Source: Malania oleifera
Taxonomy: Eukaryota > Streptophyta > Magnoliopsida > Santalales > Ximeniaceae
Length of the DNA stretch: 64,000 nucleotides
Direction: 5' to 3'
NCBI RefSeq assembly: GCF_029873635.1
Contig: NC_080421.1
Location: forward strand, 35,940,617-36,004,616
Shown: in pieces, positions 12,485-23,202 of the stretch
Position numbering within the stretch: position 1 is the first letter of the stretch
Layout of the letters: every line of letters starts with the position of its first letter
Position numbers and translations under genes: made by a program
Notes under the pieces: model-generated
What the model saw: the letters and a program-made list of their open reading frames with translations, nothing else
What the model was told of the DNA's origin: nothing
Databases searched by the model: none

Positions 12485-13091
12485 CCTGAAGATAGGATAG
12501 AAATGAATTTATAATTCTAATATCTTAACATGACTGGTACAATTATTTAACTAAAAACCACTTTAAGTCCAAGTTCTTAATTTAAGGTTCAATCCTACTA
12601 TTCAAACACAAAACCGTCGACGGTTTTACTGAGACCTCTGAAACCATCAATGGATTTCCTGAGATATCGAGAGCCCGATTTTATGAAACCATCGACGGTT
12701 TGTGGATGCCATAGAAAAACATCAACGGTTTGGCCCTATAAAGCCTCACTAATCCCTTTATTGTATACATCCAGTAATTTGAAGGAACAGGCCTCAAATC
12801 ACAATAGAAATTATGACATGTCCAACCAACTTAATGTTCTAATTCTAATTTTTCAAGTTCTAGTCCCTCTACTCAGAAACAAAAACCTTCGATGGATTTA
12901 CTATGGCTATTTTGAAACCGTTGTTCCAAGAAAAACACAGAAGATCGTCAAGGGATTTTTGCCTCCAAACTACAAGACAAATCTCATAATAACCTACCAG
13001 TATCCTCATCTACCCGTTCCTATCCTCATCCTAACTCAAACCTATACTTTGGTAAGATCATCAGTCAAATTCTATAAGACCTATCAACTTC
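12485..13091 (-). other. leader of element A between primer-binding site and gag
   Basis: No coding sequence is supported; the plus-strand open frame at 12650-13099 has no recognisable domain. At 12604-12735 there are CGTCGACGGTTT, CATCGACGGTTT and ATCAACGGTTT motifs, related to the CCGTTGACGGTTT copy in this element's own LTR near 18757-18775. Confidence 0.6.
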
Positions 13092-13104
13092 GGCTCTGAT
13101 ACCA
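13092..13104 (-). promoter_or_regulatory. primer-binding site, initiator-Met tRNA type (inner copy)
   Basis: The minus strand reads TGGTATCAGAGCC, a perfect match to the initiator tRNA-Met primer site. A second copy lies closer to the LTR at 13161-13171. Confidence 0.8.
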
Positions 13105-13160
13105 CAACTTTCGTGCCCCTAACCTGGTGGGGCCCAGAGTGCTATTTCCCATACATATAT

Positions 13161-13171
13161 CTCTGATACCA
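13161..13171 (-). promoter_or_regulatory. primer-binding site, LTR-proximal copy
   Basis: The minus strand reads TGGTATCAGAG four bases from the LTR boundary at 13176. With the copy about 70 bases further inside, the element has a duplicated primer-binding site. Confidence 0.75.
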
Positions 13172-14403
13172 CAATTATAACGACCTGAACCCAAGCAGAG
13201 GTCCCCAAGTGTCCCTGTCCACAAACTCAATATAATCATACAGTGAAAGATATATAAACCTCAAACACATCACCAGAGTTTTAACCATCCCAATTACCCA
13301 TATGTGTCTCCATGTTATATATTACATGCCAAAATAAACCAAAACATGATAAACAAGTGACTCACTTACACTTACAATAACTAAAAAATCTAAACCGAGC
13401 CCGATAGCATACTAGGCTTGATTCCCTGTAGGTCCTGAAAAATAAATTGGATATTGGGGTGAAACACTTCTCAGTAAGACATATTAGATTATCATCAGTG
13501 TGTGGCTAACATGAGATTTAGTATGACATAATACATTTTTTTTATTTAACTGTACGTGAAATAGCATTTTTAAACCTGTATTCACACCTTTATAATTGAA
13601 AGTAGATATATTTTCCTGGATAACATACTTTTGGCTCAATATAACCTATTTTTCATAAATTACATATATGAAAAGAGAACCTTCCTTATTGGGTCATTAT
13701 ATAATATCATGAATAACCCCCATGATCGGGTTGTGTGGTCTGAAGACTAGACTTAGCCATGGCTAGCCTACCACCAGGCTAAGTCAAACATATTCATCTG
13801 TAAGTCTGATTTTCCTACCCCGCTTGGTCCAGACTCGAAGGGGTACAACAACTCTTCGCAGCCAAATCGACTATCCCTATGGCCTACACTTTCACTACAG
13901 TGTGGCTACACTAACACTTTCACTAGCTATGGTACCAAGCTTCCATAAGAGCTAGTCCCTTAAGGTTCATTAACCATATGTATAATCTACATAACAAAGG
14001 CAATAACATGATCTCATTTTTATAAATCGGCATAAACCGTCATGTTCATAAATCTATATAAAACCTATCATATCATAACTTGGTATAAAATCGTCATTTC
14101 ATATCTTAGTATAAAACTGTCATTTCATATCTCAGTACAAATGTAAGAACCTAATTCGTGATAAATGGATTAAATTGATTAAGAGAGGGGTAAAAAGGTA
14201 ATTGTGCAGACTTCATCGATGAGGCCATCATTCGTCGACGAAGGCTAGTGGCTCCTTGTCGATGAAATTCAGAGGCTCGTCAATGAGGGAATGCCGAGAG
14301 GTTCAGAAAAATTGGAAATATCCAGCTTGTCGACGAGGCCACTGTCTTGTTGACGAAGGTAATGGCGGGCTCGTCGACGAATCCACCTGAGTCAAAGGGC
14401 TAG

Positions 14404-15794
14404 TGACTCACTTCTAGAAATGAGTAGCACTAGGGCTATCCCAAGTATAGGAGATACGTCATGTAATAATTAGCCCAAATAGACCAGATCGTCTCCACAA
14501 GGAATGCAAATTAGCTCTAAACTAGCGCAAAATAGGCAAAGAAAATAAGAAAACAAATTTTACTAAACATGGTTCAAATTTGAAATCTTTGGGGTTTTGA
14601 AATATTTATGACAGAATTGAAACAAACAACATCTAAACTATGAACCTAGTGCGCACAAAATCAACCGACAACTCACTAAATACACATTCAAATAATAAAT
14701 CAAAGCTAAGACCTCAATTAACTTAAACAAATATTTAATTTCAACACACTAATGACAAACCAATCATTCAGTCTTGACACTAACTTTAAATGAAAACGAC
14801 AAAACTCTTAATAGAAATAACTCAAGCACATTACTAAACTTAAACAATCATTAAAGTAACTTTAAAGCGCAGAACTACACTAAAACAATCAAACAAACTA
14901 ATTATCTCAAACAAAAAAATGTGAACAAAAATTGTCCCAACATCACTAATTATCTTAACCCGAACAAACACACTAATTATCCCAACATCAACTTCACATG
15001 GAGACAATAGTTCCATCAATAATGTGAACAGAAATTAAATTCAACCCAACAATAAATTCAAACAAAAATAAACTCAATATCTTAACTACTTAAATGGAAA
15101 ACAACCTACTAAAACTCAATAATAATTAAGAGTCTCAAATAAAATGAAATTAAAAATAGATATAACCCAACAAGATAATCAATATGAAAAAAAAGTAAAT
15201 CAATAAACAACAAGTTCCAACAAGATATTTTAAATTGACATTAAACTAAAATAATACAATAAGTTCAATTTAAAATGACATTAACATAACAAAATACAAG
15301 TAAATAATAATAAAATTAGAGAGAGAATGAGAGAGGGAGAGAGAGAAGGGCAAGCAGATGAGAGTTGCTGGCAGCAGTGGCCGATTGAGAAGCTGATATC
15401 TGCAAGTGGCTTGAATGAAGGAGAAGGTGGCTCTGGAAATTGCAGCTGGAGTAGGGGAGTGCCTCGGCTACTGGTGGAGCTATTGGAAAAATGCTGGAGC
15501 AGGGGAGTGCCTCGGGTGCTGGTGGAGCTGCTGGAAAAATGCTGGAAAGCTGGAGAAGAAGGCTTTAAAGGAGAAAACCTTGCTCCCCCTTGCTCCCCTC
15601 CTCTATGTGTGTTCAAAGCCCCTATGTTCCTCTCCAAAAGGATACTCCCAGCGAACCTCTCTCATGTATTAATCCACATGCATGCCCAGCTGTCCTTTTT
15701 GACTTCTTTGCTTCACAACTCACACACCCACAAATTTGGACTTTTCAAAATTGTGTGTTTCCAAGTCACCAATTTTTTTTACTTTTCCAATTTC

Positions 15795-15838
<44 letters not shown>

Positions 15839-15880
15839 TCAAAGCCACTGTCTTTTACTTTTCCAATTGCATCTTTCCAA

Positions 15881-15925
<45 letters not shown>

Positions 15926-16298
15926 TCTCTTTTGATTTTTCTTTATTTTTATTCTCTGCGTTCATAGCCAAGTTCGACCTTTCTAGAGCCCATTTCTCAT
16001 GAAACTCAAAACATGGAAGTTTTAGATAATCCTTTCCTATTTCTCAATAAATTTGAATAGTTTCAATCGGAGTTTAGACGGAAAAGTTATACCCAAATTA
16101 CGAACATGTGCCGATTTTGGTTTTCGAGAATTTTTCTGCGATAAAAAATTGCCAAAAATTCATAAATTGTGCAATAAAACTCAAGAATGATAAATTCGAA
16201 CTTTGTAAAAATATTAGATATAATTGGACATATAATTAAAAATAAAAGTCGTAAAGATCGAGTTAAGATGCCCAATTACGCATCTTGGAGCGTAATCA
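14404..16298 (-). repeat. solo LTR, Athila-like gypsy
   Basis: It is flanked by perfect GCTAG repeats (14399-14403 and 16299-16303). On the minus strand it begins TGATTACG and ends GTGAGTCA. Over its first roughly 350 bases it aligns by eye with the LTR at 34282-36384, which has an Asp-tRNA primer site and Athila-like gag downstream; that gives the family and the orientation. AT microsatellites lie at 15797-15834 and 15885-15921. The Ser/Pro-rich open frames at 15281-15672 are not supported as genes. Confidence 0.9.
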
Positions 16299-16373
16299 GC
16301 TAGAAATATCCAAATGGGTTACTTTGGAGCTAAGTAATCTCAAATATCCTCTCCCTCTCTCTCTAGAACTTGT

Positions 16374-16429
<56 letters not shown>

Positions 16430-17289
16430 TTCTTCGCTGTTCGTCACTTGATTCATAAATCCAACATTACTGCGAGGATCAGGGAAGTATTCTCTACATT
16501 TCTAGCAGATCGGAATCTCGTTTTGAGCAGTTTCGGGTTTTGATCCAAAATCAAGGTAAGACTCGGTTTTCCTTTCTGATTCAAAATATGTGTAGTAGTA
16601 TGAGTTGTAAGCATGTATTGTACTATGGTTTGTAGGTTTTGGAGTCTTGGTTCATAGTTTTGAGGACCGTACAGTTCGTAGTTGGAATTTAGGTTCGTAG
16701 TTGGAATTTAGGTTAAGGTAAGGGGATTCAGTTTATATCAGTTATTTTTTAAATCAGGATAGGTAATTTGTAGGTTACGATCGTATGTATGTTTTGGTAA
16801 CTTATTTAGGGAAATCTATCAAGTAAAAATACAAGATTTTGGGTTACAGTTTTAAGAAAAATTGGGGATTTCAGGTATCATTTTTGTTTGAAAAACCGTT
16901 TGTTTTGTTTAAACTGTATTATTGAGATGAATGTTATCCATATTTGTATAAAAATGTATACTTGAATTGAAAAACGATATGATTTGCCGTAAACCAAATA
17001 AGTGTGGAATGTATGGTTGTTTGTAATTGTTCCAGGTATTTTGTAAAACAGCTTTGTGGGAGCTAATTACCGTACACTAATGAGTATAGAAACATGAGTT
17101 TCAAAATGATTCTAGGTTTTGTGAAATCGGCTAGGGGCGACTAATTACCGTATGTCGAAATAGCTATGTGGTGGCTAATTATCGTACGCTGTGCCATGTA
17201 CCGGTATCAAAATCGTGGGCGAGAGTGTCCGGCTCTATATTCGAGGCTATGAAATATCACTTGTATCCCGACTGGTCACCGAGGGGTGT

Positions 17290-17429
17290 GAGCTACATTG
17301 TATTGGCAATGTAATCGCTGTGAAACTTCGGGTTTCATGGAGTAGGTGCGTATTAGTGAGAGCTACATCGTATTAGCAATGTAATCGCTGTGAAGCTTCA
17401 GGTTTCATAGGGTAGTTGTGTATTAGTGT
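17290..17429 (+). repeat. tandem duplication, 70-bp unit
   Basis: Two nearly identical units in direct order each begin GAGCTACAT and contain AATGTAATCGCTGTGAA. They lie in the U5/R part of the Tekay-like LTR. Shorter related motifs with CTAATTACCGTA occur just before, from about 17060. Confidence 0.85.
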
Positions 17430-18317
17430 GAAGACACTGACCGTATGTTTGTGTATCGTATGTACTGGAATGGATTTGTGAAAATACTAGCTCTGTATGA
17501 AAATATTTTTGAACTGTATCGTATTGTATGGTGTTATGTTTTACGTAAAATAACACTAGTATGTCACACACTGATATAACCTGCTTTCTTCCTTGTTGAG
17601 AGGTGTCTCACCCCGAATGTACGTACAAATGTTTTTAGGTCCTTCAGGTAGCCGTAACTAGCATCCTAGCAGTTGGAAGCGAGGGTGTCATTAGTTGCTG
17701 TTAGTGCCTATTTAGGTACAAGTTTTGTGACCGGGTTGTCGTGATGGTTTTTGTAGACACCCAGGGTATGCTTTGTAATTATAGGAATGTATATCCTAGT
17801 TTTGTATATACTCTAGTATGGTACTGTACATGTATAGAAAGACCGTATTTCGCTGTGTATTTGATAAGTATGGATGTGTACGTGTATGTGTATAGGGCAT
17901 CCGTATATCCCACGAGGTCAGACCCTCTCTTGGTGTTGTATCATGTATGTTTTATTTGATACAGAGACAGGTTAGGTTACTATATTCACACCCGGGACCC
18001 ATCTACGGGTTCGAGGCGAGACAACAAAACTGTCATTTCATAAATCTACAATATTCTTAACATTTCTTGAGATCAGTATTAATCATATCTTTCATTGTAT
18101 AATACCATCAAAACCATCAGGTTTAATTGTGCAATAATAATAAACATTCTCATACCACACAATTTAAGTGATATATCATAATATAATAAACTGCCTGGGG
18201 AAAATACATTTTGTTGAAAATAAAGGTATAATCATCCCTAGGGTTTAATTTAACTCAAAATATATGATTTATAGGAAAATTAAAGGAGATGATTACCATA
18301 CTCACTTTAGTTTTCCC

Positions 18318-18354
<37 letters not shown>

Positions 18355-18559
18355 CCAAAACCCTCATTTTCATACGTCCGATTCATTCAAAAATCATACA
18401 TAGCACTCCTGTATACATATACTTCAGTTTAATCGGTTCATATTTCAAAAATATATGAAATAATATAATCCCCTTATCTGTTCCTAAAAATCTGCCTACA
18501 GCTTTGGAGAACAAAACCCTAGCATCTCAATTGGTCGAGAATGAGGACCGACAAACTGG

Positions 18560-18561
<2 letters not shown>

Positions 18562-18597
<36 letters not shown>
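18562..18597 (+). repeat. (GA)n microsatellite
   Basis: About 18 GA units within the LTR of element A, in the zone where other LTRs here have CT- or GA-rich leaders after the TATA box. Confidence 0.9.
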
Positions 18598-18600
<3 letters not shown>

Positions 18601-18872
18601 CGAAGAGTACGTGTGGAGAGATCCTGACTAGAGAGAGTGTGAGAGACTCGGTTTAGGGAATGGGTGAGAGAGAGTGAAAACCCTAGGAGATCAGAGAGAG
18701 AGTTAGAATAAAAAATAAATATAAGATCTTAACTTATAAGCCCTTAGCTCGTAGGAAACCGTTGACGGTTTGGTCCTGTGCTAAACCTTTTTTCCTCTTT
18801 TCCTTTCCCTTTTCTTTTCTTATATTTTATTTATTTCCTTTTCCTTTTTTTTTCTTAGTTCGACTTCCTACA

Positions 18873-20640
18873 GTAAGGCTTCAAGGGAGACTACATATGG
18901 AAAGACCCTAAAAAGGTTGAGAAATCACCACGAGATAGGGAAAAAAGGAAAGTAAAGGGGAAGAAGAGATCTTTTTTTATTTTGATACTAAAAAAAGAAC
19001 ATTTTTTTTTTAATTTTTTAATTTCTTACAAATTAAAGAGAAACAAATAAGGGAGTTTTGAAGATTTTATTCAATTGGAAATAAAGCTAACCTACTAAAA
19101 ATGAAAATTATACAAAAATGCAAAGAAAATGCCCAAGAAACATTATTTAAAAAAGAGGGGGGGGCGGGGGGATTCATAGACCCTTTAAAAGGGGTAAAGA
19201 GACCATAAGTGGCGCCCTTGAAGGGTTAAAGTGGGCCTGAACGAAATTTACATCACGATTCACTTATGGTTTTGTTTAGATATCCGATCCGAATCGAGTA
19301 TTGCTACCTTGAAAATTTGATTTAACATGCTTCTTGTGAATTTATACAGCCTTAACAATTATAAAATCAGTGTTTTGCTTTTAGTCTTTACTTGTAAGGT
19401 GGAGACGGAGACCATATCTGGCAAGGTGGCAGTGTGATTGATGCCTTAATGGCTCAAAGGGGCTGAATGCAAGAATGTTGATTGGCGAGGAGAGGACAAG
19501 TGGATAAACTGTAATTGATTTTTTATCGGTAGTAGCTTGGAGGCTTTATTTGGCGAGAAGGTGCAATGGTTGGCGAGAAGGGAGAGGAGGATCATTTTTA
19601 TTTTAGTAGCTTCGAGGCCTGATTTGGGAGAATGAGAACTGTGGTTTGCAGAAGAGAGTAATCGAGCCCTAACAAGATTCAGAGTAAGGTTGGTTTTGTT
19701 TAATTTTTTTTATTTAATTTTAAGCCATTATATACTAATATTAATATAGTTAAATATTTATAATAATACAATACACAAATAAAATGAATAAATATATAAT
19801 ATCATTTTGATTCGAGTAATCGTGGATTCAATATCAACACAACTTGAAAACTGAATAGATGATAAAAAAAAAAAAAAAAAATGTAAAAAAATTGAATCAA
19901 AATCAAATATAAAAATTGGTTAATTGAATTTTCGCTTCAGTTTGATTTGATTTTTTGGATTTGTTGGATTTTCAAATATTTTTGAACAATCCTACTTATG
20001 CCCAATTTCTACAAAATACACTTAGTAATGCTAATTTGATTTTATTTTCTTTATGTAAATATATTTATTATTTTCTTTTTTATCAAGTAAATTTTTTGAA
20101 TCAATTTAGAAAGCAAAGTTTTGTCTTCTGTAAAAATATCCTAAGAAGAAAAAAAAGGTTTAAACTGTTATAATTTTGATTTATTAATCTAGAGATCTAT
20201 TTATTAAAAAAATTTATTTTTTTGAGTCTTTAAATTTTTATTTCATTTTATTCTATTTATTTTTATATGTTTATTTAATTTTACTACATCAACTAAAATC
20301 ATTTTTATAGATATTGAAAAAAACCCAAAAATAATCATTTTATTCTATTTATCTATTACCTTATCTCCCTACTAAATTAAAAATTGACAAATCATAAAAA
20401 GCACAAATCCAAAATTTTAAACAATCTAAAAACTTTTTTAAAATTAAGTAGTTCATTTCATTTAATTTTTAATATTATTTATATTTAATTTAACTTCATC
20501 AACAAAAATTATTATATAAAAACACTTCTAATATCCAAAAAAACAATTGCATATTTTCATTTCTCATTTTCTTATTCAATTGATATAAAGCAAGGTGATG
20601 TCGACGATGCAAAAAATTTAAGAATAAATATTTTTCTTAT
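18873..20640. other. AT-rich intergenic sequence upstream of the prenyltransferase gene
   Basis: No coding sequence, LTR terminus or structured RNA is recognised. It contains homopolymers (a G-rich run near 19156-19170, an A run near 19863-19881) and very AT-rich sequence from 19690. It is probably host DNA next to the gene, or a relic too old to identify. Confidence 0.5.
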
Positions 20641-21223
20641 CTTCTACATATTATTTAGGGCATAATTTTTGTACAAGTCAGGGAATAAAGTGAGAATGGG
20701 GAAGGAGACAAAACGACGTCGTCTTGCACGCATTAGAAAAAGAATAGAACCGCAACTGACCGTTTGCGGTGTGTGGGGTTTTCACTTTTCCGTTAATTCC
20801 GATTCTTCCGACCCAAATTGCTATCAAAAGGACAAACCCCCTTTCCCGAATTTCCAAGTTCCAACGATCTGAAGCCATTTTTTACTTCCTTTGGTCGCTC
20901 TCGCTATCCACGGAGAAACCCTAATAGCCGTAGACGAAGCCAATGTGGCTCTCACAGTGGCCGCCCCTCTGCAGAACAGGAAGATATCAAGGTTCTCCTT
21001 CTACTAACATTGTCGTTCGTTCTCCTTCCGGATCTATTTGGCGCCAGACTGCGAGATTGTCAAATTTTCCATGAAATTTGCTCAATCTGAAAGTGCTATT
21101 CTCTAAAAATATTTGCCTTGCGGCCCTTTTTTTTTTTTTTTTCTTCTCTTCTTGGCCATATTTTTGGCTGTATCGATTTATTGTGCCCAGTGATGCATCT
21201 GATCTCAAGCCATTTATAGTCAG
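20641..21223 (+). promoter_or_regulatory. putative promoter and 5' untranslated exon of the prenyltransferase gene
   Basis: The sequence changes here from very AT-rich to mixed composition. A consensus-like donor (CAG, then GTATAAT) at 21221-21230 can be paired with an acceptor (TTGTTATGCAG) ending at 21707, just before the coding start. A short frame at 20669-20872 shows no domain and probably lies in promoter or leader. Transcription start and exon limits are inferred. Confidence 0.35.
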
Positions 21224-21707
21224 GTATAATATTCTGACTTAAATCTTAGTTTTTTGCTCCACGACGCATTCTGTTTCTCTGGTTGACATGACATCATAGT
21301 CTTACATGCTCTCTTTTTTTCTGCAAGTAATGCCATGAGTTTGCAAATTTATGCTGTGCTTGTTAACTGCTTGACAAAAGTTCTGAACATCTGATAGATT
21401 TTTTTTTTTTTTTATCCAGTAACCTGGTATAGCTTTTATAGATTCTGACTTTCTGTCGTTTTTTCTTAAACGGGGCTTTTTTTTGATTGATAATCGCTTG
21501 GGAATTTGTTTTGTTTTTGTTTTTGTGTGTGCGCGCGTGCAAGTGTTATTTTTTTTTTTTTTGCCTTATATTTTAGTGCTTGTCTAGATAAAACAACTTC
21601 CAGCAATGGGGCATGGCTTCTATAGTTCCTGCTGTTTTTCTTGTATGGGTGTTCTTTGTTTGACTTTGAGGTGTTTTTATGATGAATTCATCATCTTTGT
21701 TATGCAG
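21224..21707 (+). other. putative 5'-UTR intron
   Basis: This 484-base stretch is rich in T runs, starts GTATAAT and ends with a pyrimidine-rich TTTGTTATGCAG acceptor 26 bases before the ATG. A transcript would settle it. Confidence 0.45.
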
Positions 21708-21733
21708 ATACAGCATTTGTGCTGGGTTTTGAT

Positions 21734-22579
21734 ATGGGTAAAGAAAATGATGGTAAAGGAAGCAAGGTGTCTGAAACTTTATGCAGTTTCCTCAGAAAAT
21801 GCATGTTTTGTGTGCTTTCTGTTGGTCCTGTTCCCAATCATATCAGCTTCATCATGGATGGGAACCGAAGATATGCTAAAAAAATGAAATTGACCGAAGG
21901 GACTAGGCATCGGGTTGGATTCTTGGCCCTCATGTCCATGCTTAAGTACTGTTACGAACTTGGTGTGAAATATGTAACAATTTATGCCTTCAGCATTGAT
22001 AATTTTAAACGAAGTCCAGATGAAGTTCAATCTTTGATGGATTTGATGCTGGAAAAGATCGAAGGGTTAATGAAAGAAGACAGCATGGTTAATCGCTATG
22101 GTGTTAGGGTTTGCTTCATAGGGAATCTAAAGCTGTTGAGTGACTCTGTTAGGTTAGCAGCTGAGAAGGCTATGCTTGCCACTGCTACTAATTCCAAAGC
22201 AGTGCTCTCAATTTGTGTTGCATACACTTCCACTAATGAGATTGTTCATGCTGTTCAAGAATCTTGTGAAGAAAAATGGGATGAAAGAGTATTAAATGTG
22301 AGCAAAGCCAGCTGTGAAAAGGATGGTGAAGAGCACTTTGTAAATTTAGCTGATATTGAGAAGAATATGTACATGGCAGTTGTGCCTGATCCTGACATCT
22401 TGATTCGTACTTCTGGTGAGACGCGCTTGAGCAACTTTCTTTTGTGGCAGAGTGCATACTGCCTTCTGCATTCTCCTTCTGCGCTTTGGCCAGAAATTGG
22501 TTTTTGGCATCTGATTTGGGCAGTTTTGAACTTCCAAAGAAATTACTCTTATTTGCAGAAAAAGAACAAGCAACTTTAA
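21734..22579 (+). CDS. cis-prenyltransferase (dehydrodolichyl diphosphate synthase-like)
   Basis: This uninterrupted 281-codon frame has the conserved order of the UPP synthase / cis-prenyltransferase family. PNHISFIMDGNRRYAKK (35-50) holds the catalytic, Mg-binding Asp42. YAFSIDNFKRSPDEV (84-98) and VPDPDILIRTSGETRLSNF (217-235) with LLWQ (236-239) are substrate-binding and catalytic signatures. The enzyme adds isopentenyl diphosphate units in cis to an allylic primer, giving long-chain polyprenyl diphosphates for dolichol or related lipids. Plant members of this type act at the ER, usually with a Nogo-B-receptor-like partner. The start is the first ATG in frame, in the context GATATGGGTAAAG; an earlier in-frame GTG is not a plausible plant start. 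Length matches dolichol-type plant enzymes and there is no plastid transit peptide. One oddity is Arg at position 58, where relatives usually have Gly before the conserved His. The CDS has no intron. Confidence 0.93.
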   Translation: MGKENDGKGSKVSETLCSFLRKCMFCVLSVGPVPNHISFIMDGNRRYAKKMKLTEGTRHRVGFLALMSMLKYCYELGVKYVTIYAFSIDNFKRSPDEVQSLMDLMLEKIEGLMKEDSMVNRYGVRVCFIGNLKLLSDSVRLAAEKAMLATATNSKAVLSICVAYTSTNEIVHAVQESCEEKWDERVLNVSKASCEKDGEEHFVNLADIEKNMYMAVVPDPDILIRTSGETRLSNFLLWQSAYCLLHSPSALWPEIGFWHLIWAVLNFQRNYSYLQKKNKQL

Positions 22580-22907
22580 ATTTTGCAGGTCAGGAATGGT
22601 TTCTTACATATCGGGATTACATGGTTGATTTTTGGGCTGAACAAATTGAAGATAGGTTGGATTTGTTTTCTGTGTCACTACGGGTGGGATGTGGCTGATT
22701 TTATTTTATTTTGTCGTTTACCTAAATTTTCAGAATCTTTTCTCTTGTATGATAGAAGTTCAATGTTAATGTATTGGCAAAAAAACCCATAATTTTCCTA
22801 ATTTTATTGGGAGTGATATAATTTGTCATGAACGTTTTAAGACCAAAGGCAAATATGTCATATTGATGTTTGGTGCATCATGAATAATGATCCGAACAAA
22901 GGAGTGC
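22580..22907 (+). other. 3' UTR and flank of the prenyltransferase gene
   Basis: AT-rich sequence between the stop codon and the start of the next LTR at 22908, with no further coding potential. Candidate poly(A) signals are weak, so the transcript end is undetermined. The LTR begins only about 330 bases after the stop codon. Confidence 0.4.
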
Positions 22908-23188
22908 TGTAGAGACTCAAAAATATAATAAATGAAAATGATAAAGGAAAAAGGAAAAGGAAAAGGAAAAGAGGGAAAAAGGAAAAGGGAAAGGGAAAGG
23001 GAAAGGGAAAGAAGGGAAAAAAAATTTAAAAAGGGACATCAGTAGGGATTCGTCGACGAATGTCTTTCTGGGTCTTGTCGACGAAGTACATGTCTCGTCG
23101 ACGAGAAGATACCGAGAGCAGGAAATTCAAGCCATTAAGGGTTTGTCGATGAACTCATTATCTTCGTCGACGAAGTCACGAAGTCAAT

Positions 23189-23202
23189 AGTTTATATATA
23201 TG
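23189..23202 (+). promoter_or_regulatory. TATA box of element C LTR
   Basis: A TATATATATG core lies immediately after the GTCGACGAA array and about 40 bases before a TCTCTCTCT leader, the arrangement repeated in the related LTRs of this window. Confidence 0.5.

Larger units (their letters stand above)
14142..18023 (+). repeat. solo LTR, Tekay-like, carrying an inner Athila-like LTR
   Basis: It starts TGTAAGAACC, ends GCGAGACA, and lies between ACAAA repeats at 14137-14141 and 18024-18028. Without the inner LTR it is about 2.0 kb. It carries a GTCGACGAA motif array (14207-14385), then CT and AT microsatellites (16378-16428) where the promoter would be, then gene-free AT-rich sequence. A 70-bp unit is tandemly duplicated at 17290-17429. 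Confidence 0.88.
6405..18872 (-). mobile_element. Tekay-like Ty3/gypsy element A with nested insertions
   Basis: Read from 18872 leftwards the order is 5' LTR, primer-binding site, leader, gag with zinc knuckles, protease, reverse transcriptase and RNase H. That is Ty3/gypsy order, and the motifs match plant chromoviruses of the Tekay/Del lineage. RNase H is split by a Tat/Ogre-like LTR and the 5' LTR by two stacked LTRs. Integrase and the 3' LTR are not in the window and should lie beyond the copia element on the left. Confidence 0.85.
13176..18872 (-). repeat. 5' LTR of element A, split by nested LTRs
   Basis: On the plus strand it starts TATAACGACC (a decayed TGTAACGACC) and ends TTCCTACA. 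Without the insert and one ACAAA copy it is about 1.8 kb (13176-14141 plus 18029-18872). It holds a short minisatellite of about 27-bp units containing GTCATTTCAT (about 14040-14141), in which the inner LTR landed. It also has a (GA)n run at 18562-18597 and CCGTTGACGG near its U3 start. No gene is seen in 13176-14141 or 18029-18872. Confidence 0.85.

Noticed and set aside
15327-15935. Long frames with EKCWSRGVP repeats and Ile-Tyr runs
   Set aside because: They arise from a short local duplication and AT microsatellites within an Athila-like solo LTR, in antisense to it.
13176-18872. Two complete LTR elements with internal regions
   Set aside because: Only LTR sequence is present between the target duplications; there is no gag, pol or internal primer site in 14142-18023.
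20669-20872. A 67-codon frame upstream of the prenyltransferase
   Set aside because: No recognisable domain, overlapped by an antisense frame of equal length, and located where the promoter or 5' UTR should be.
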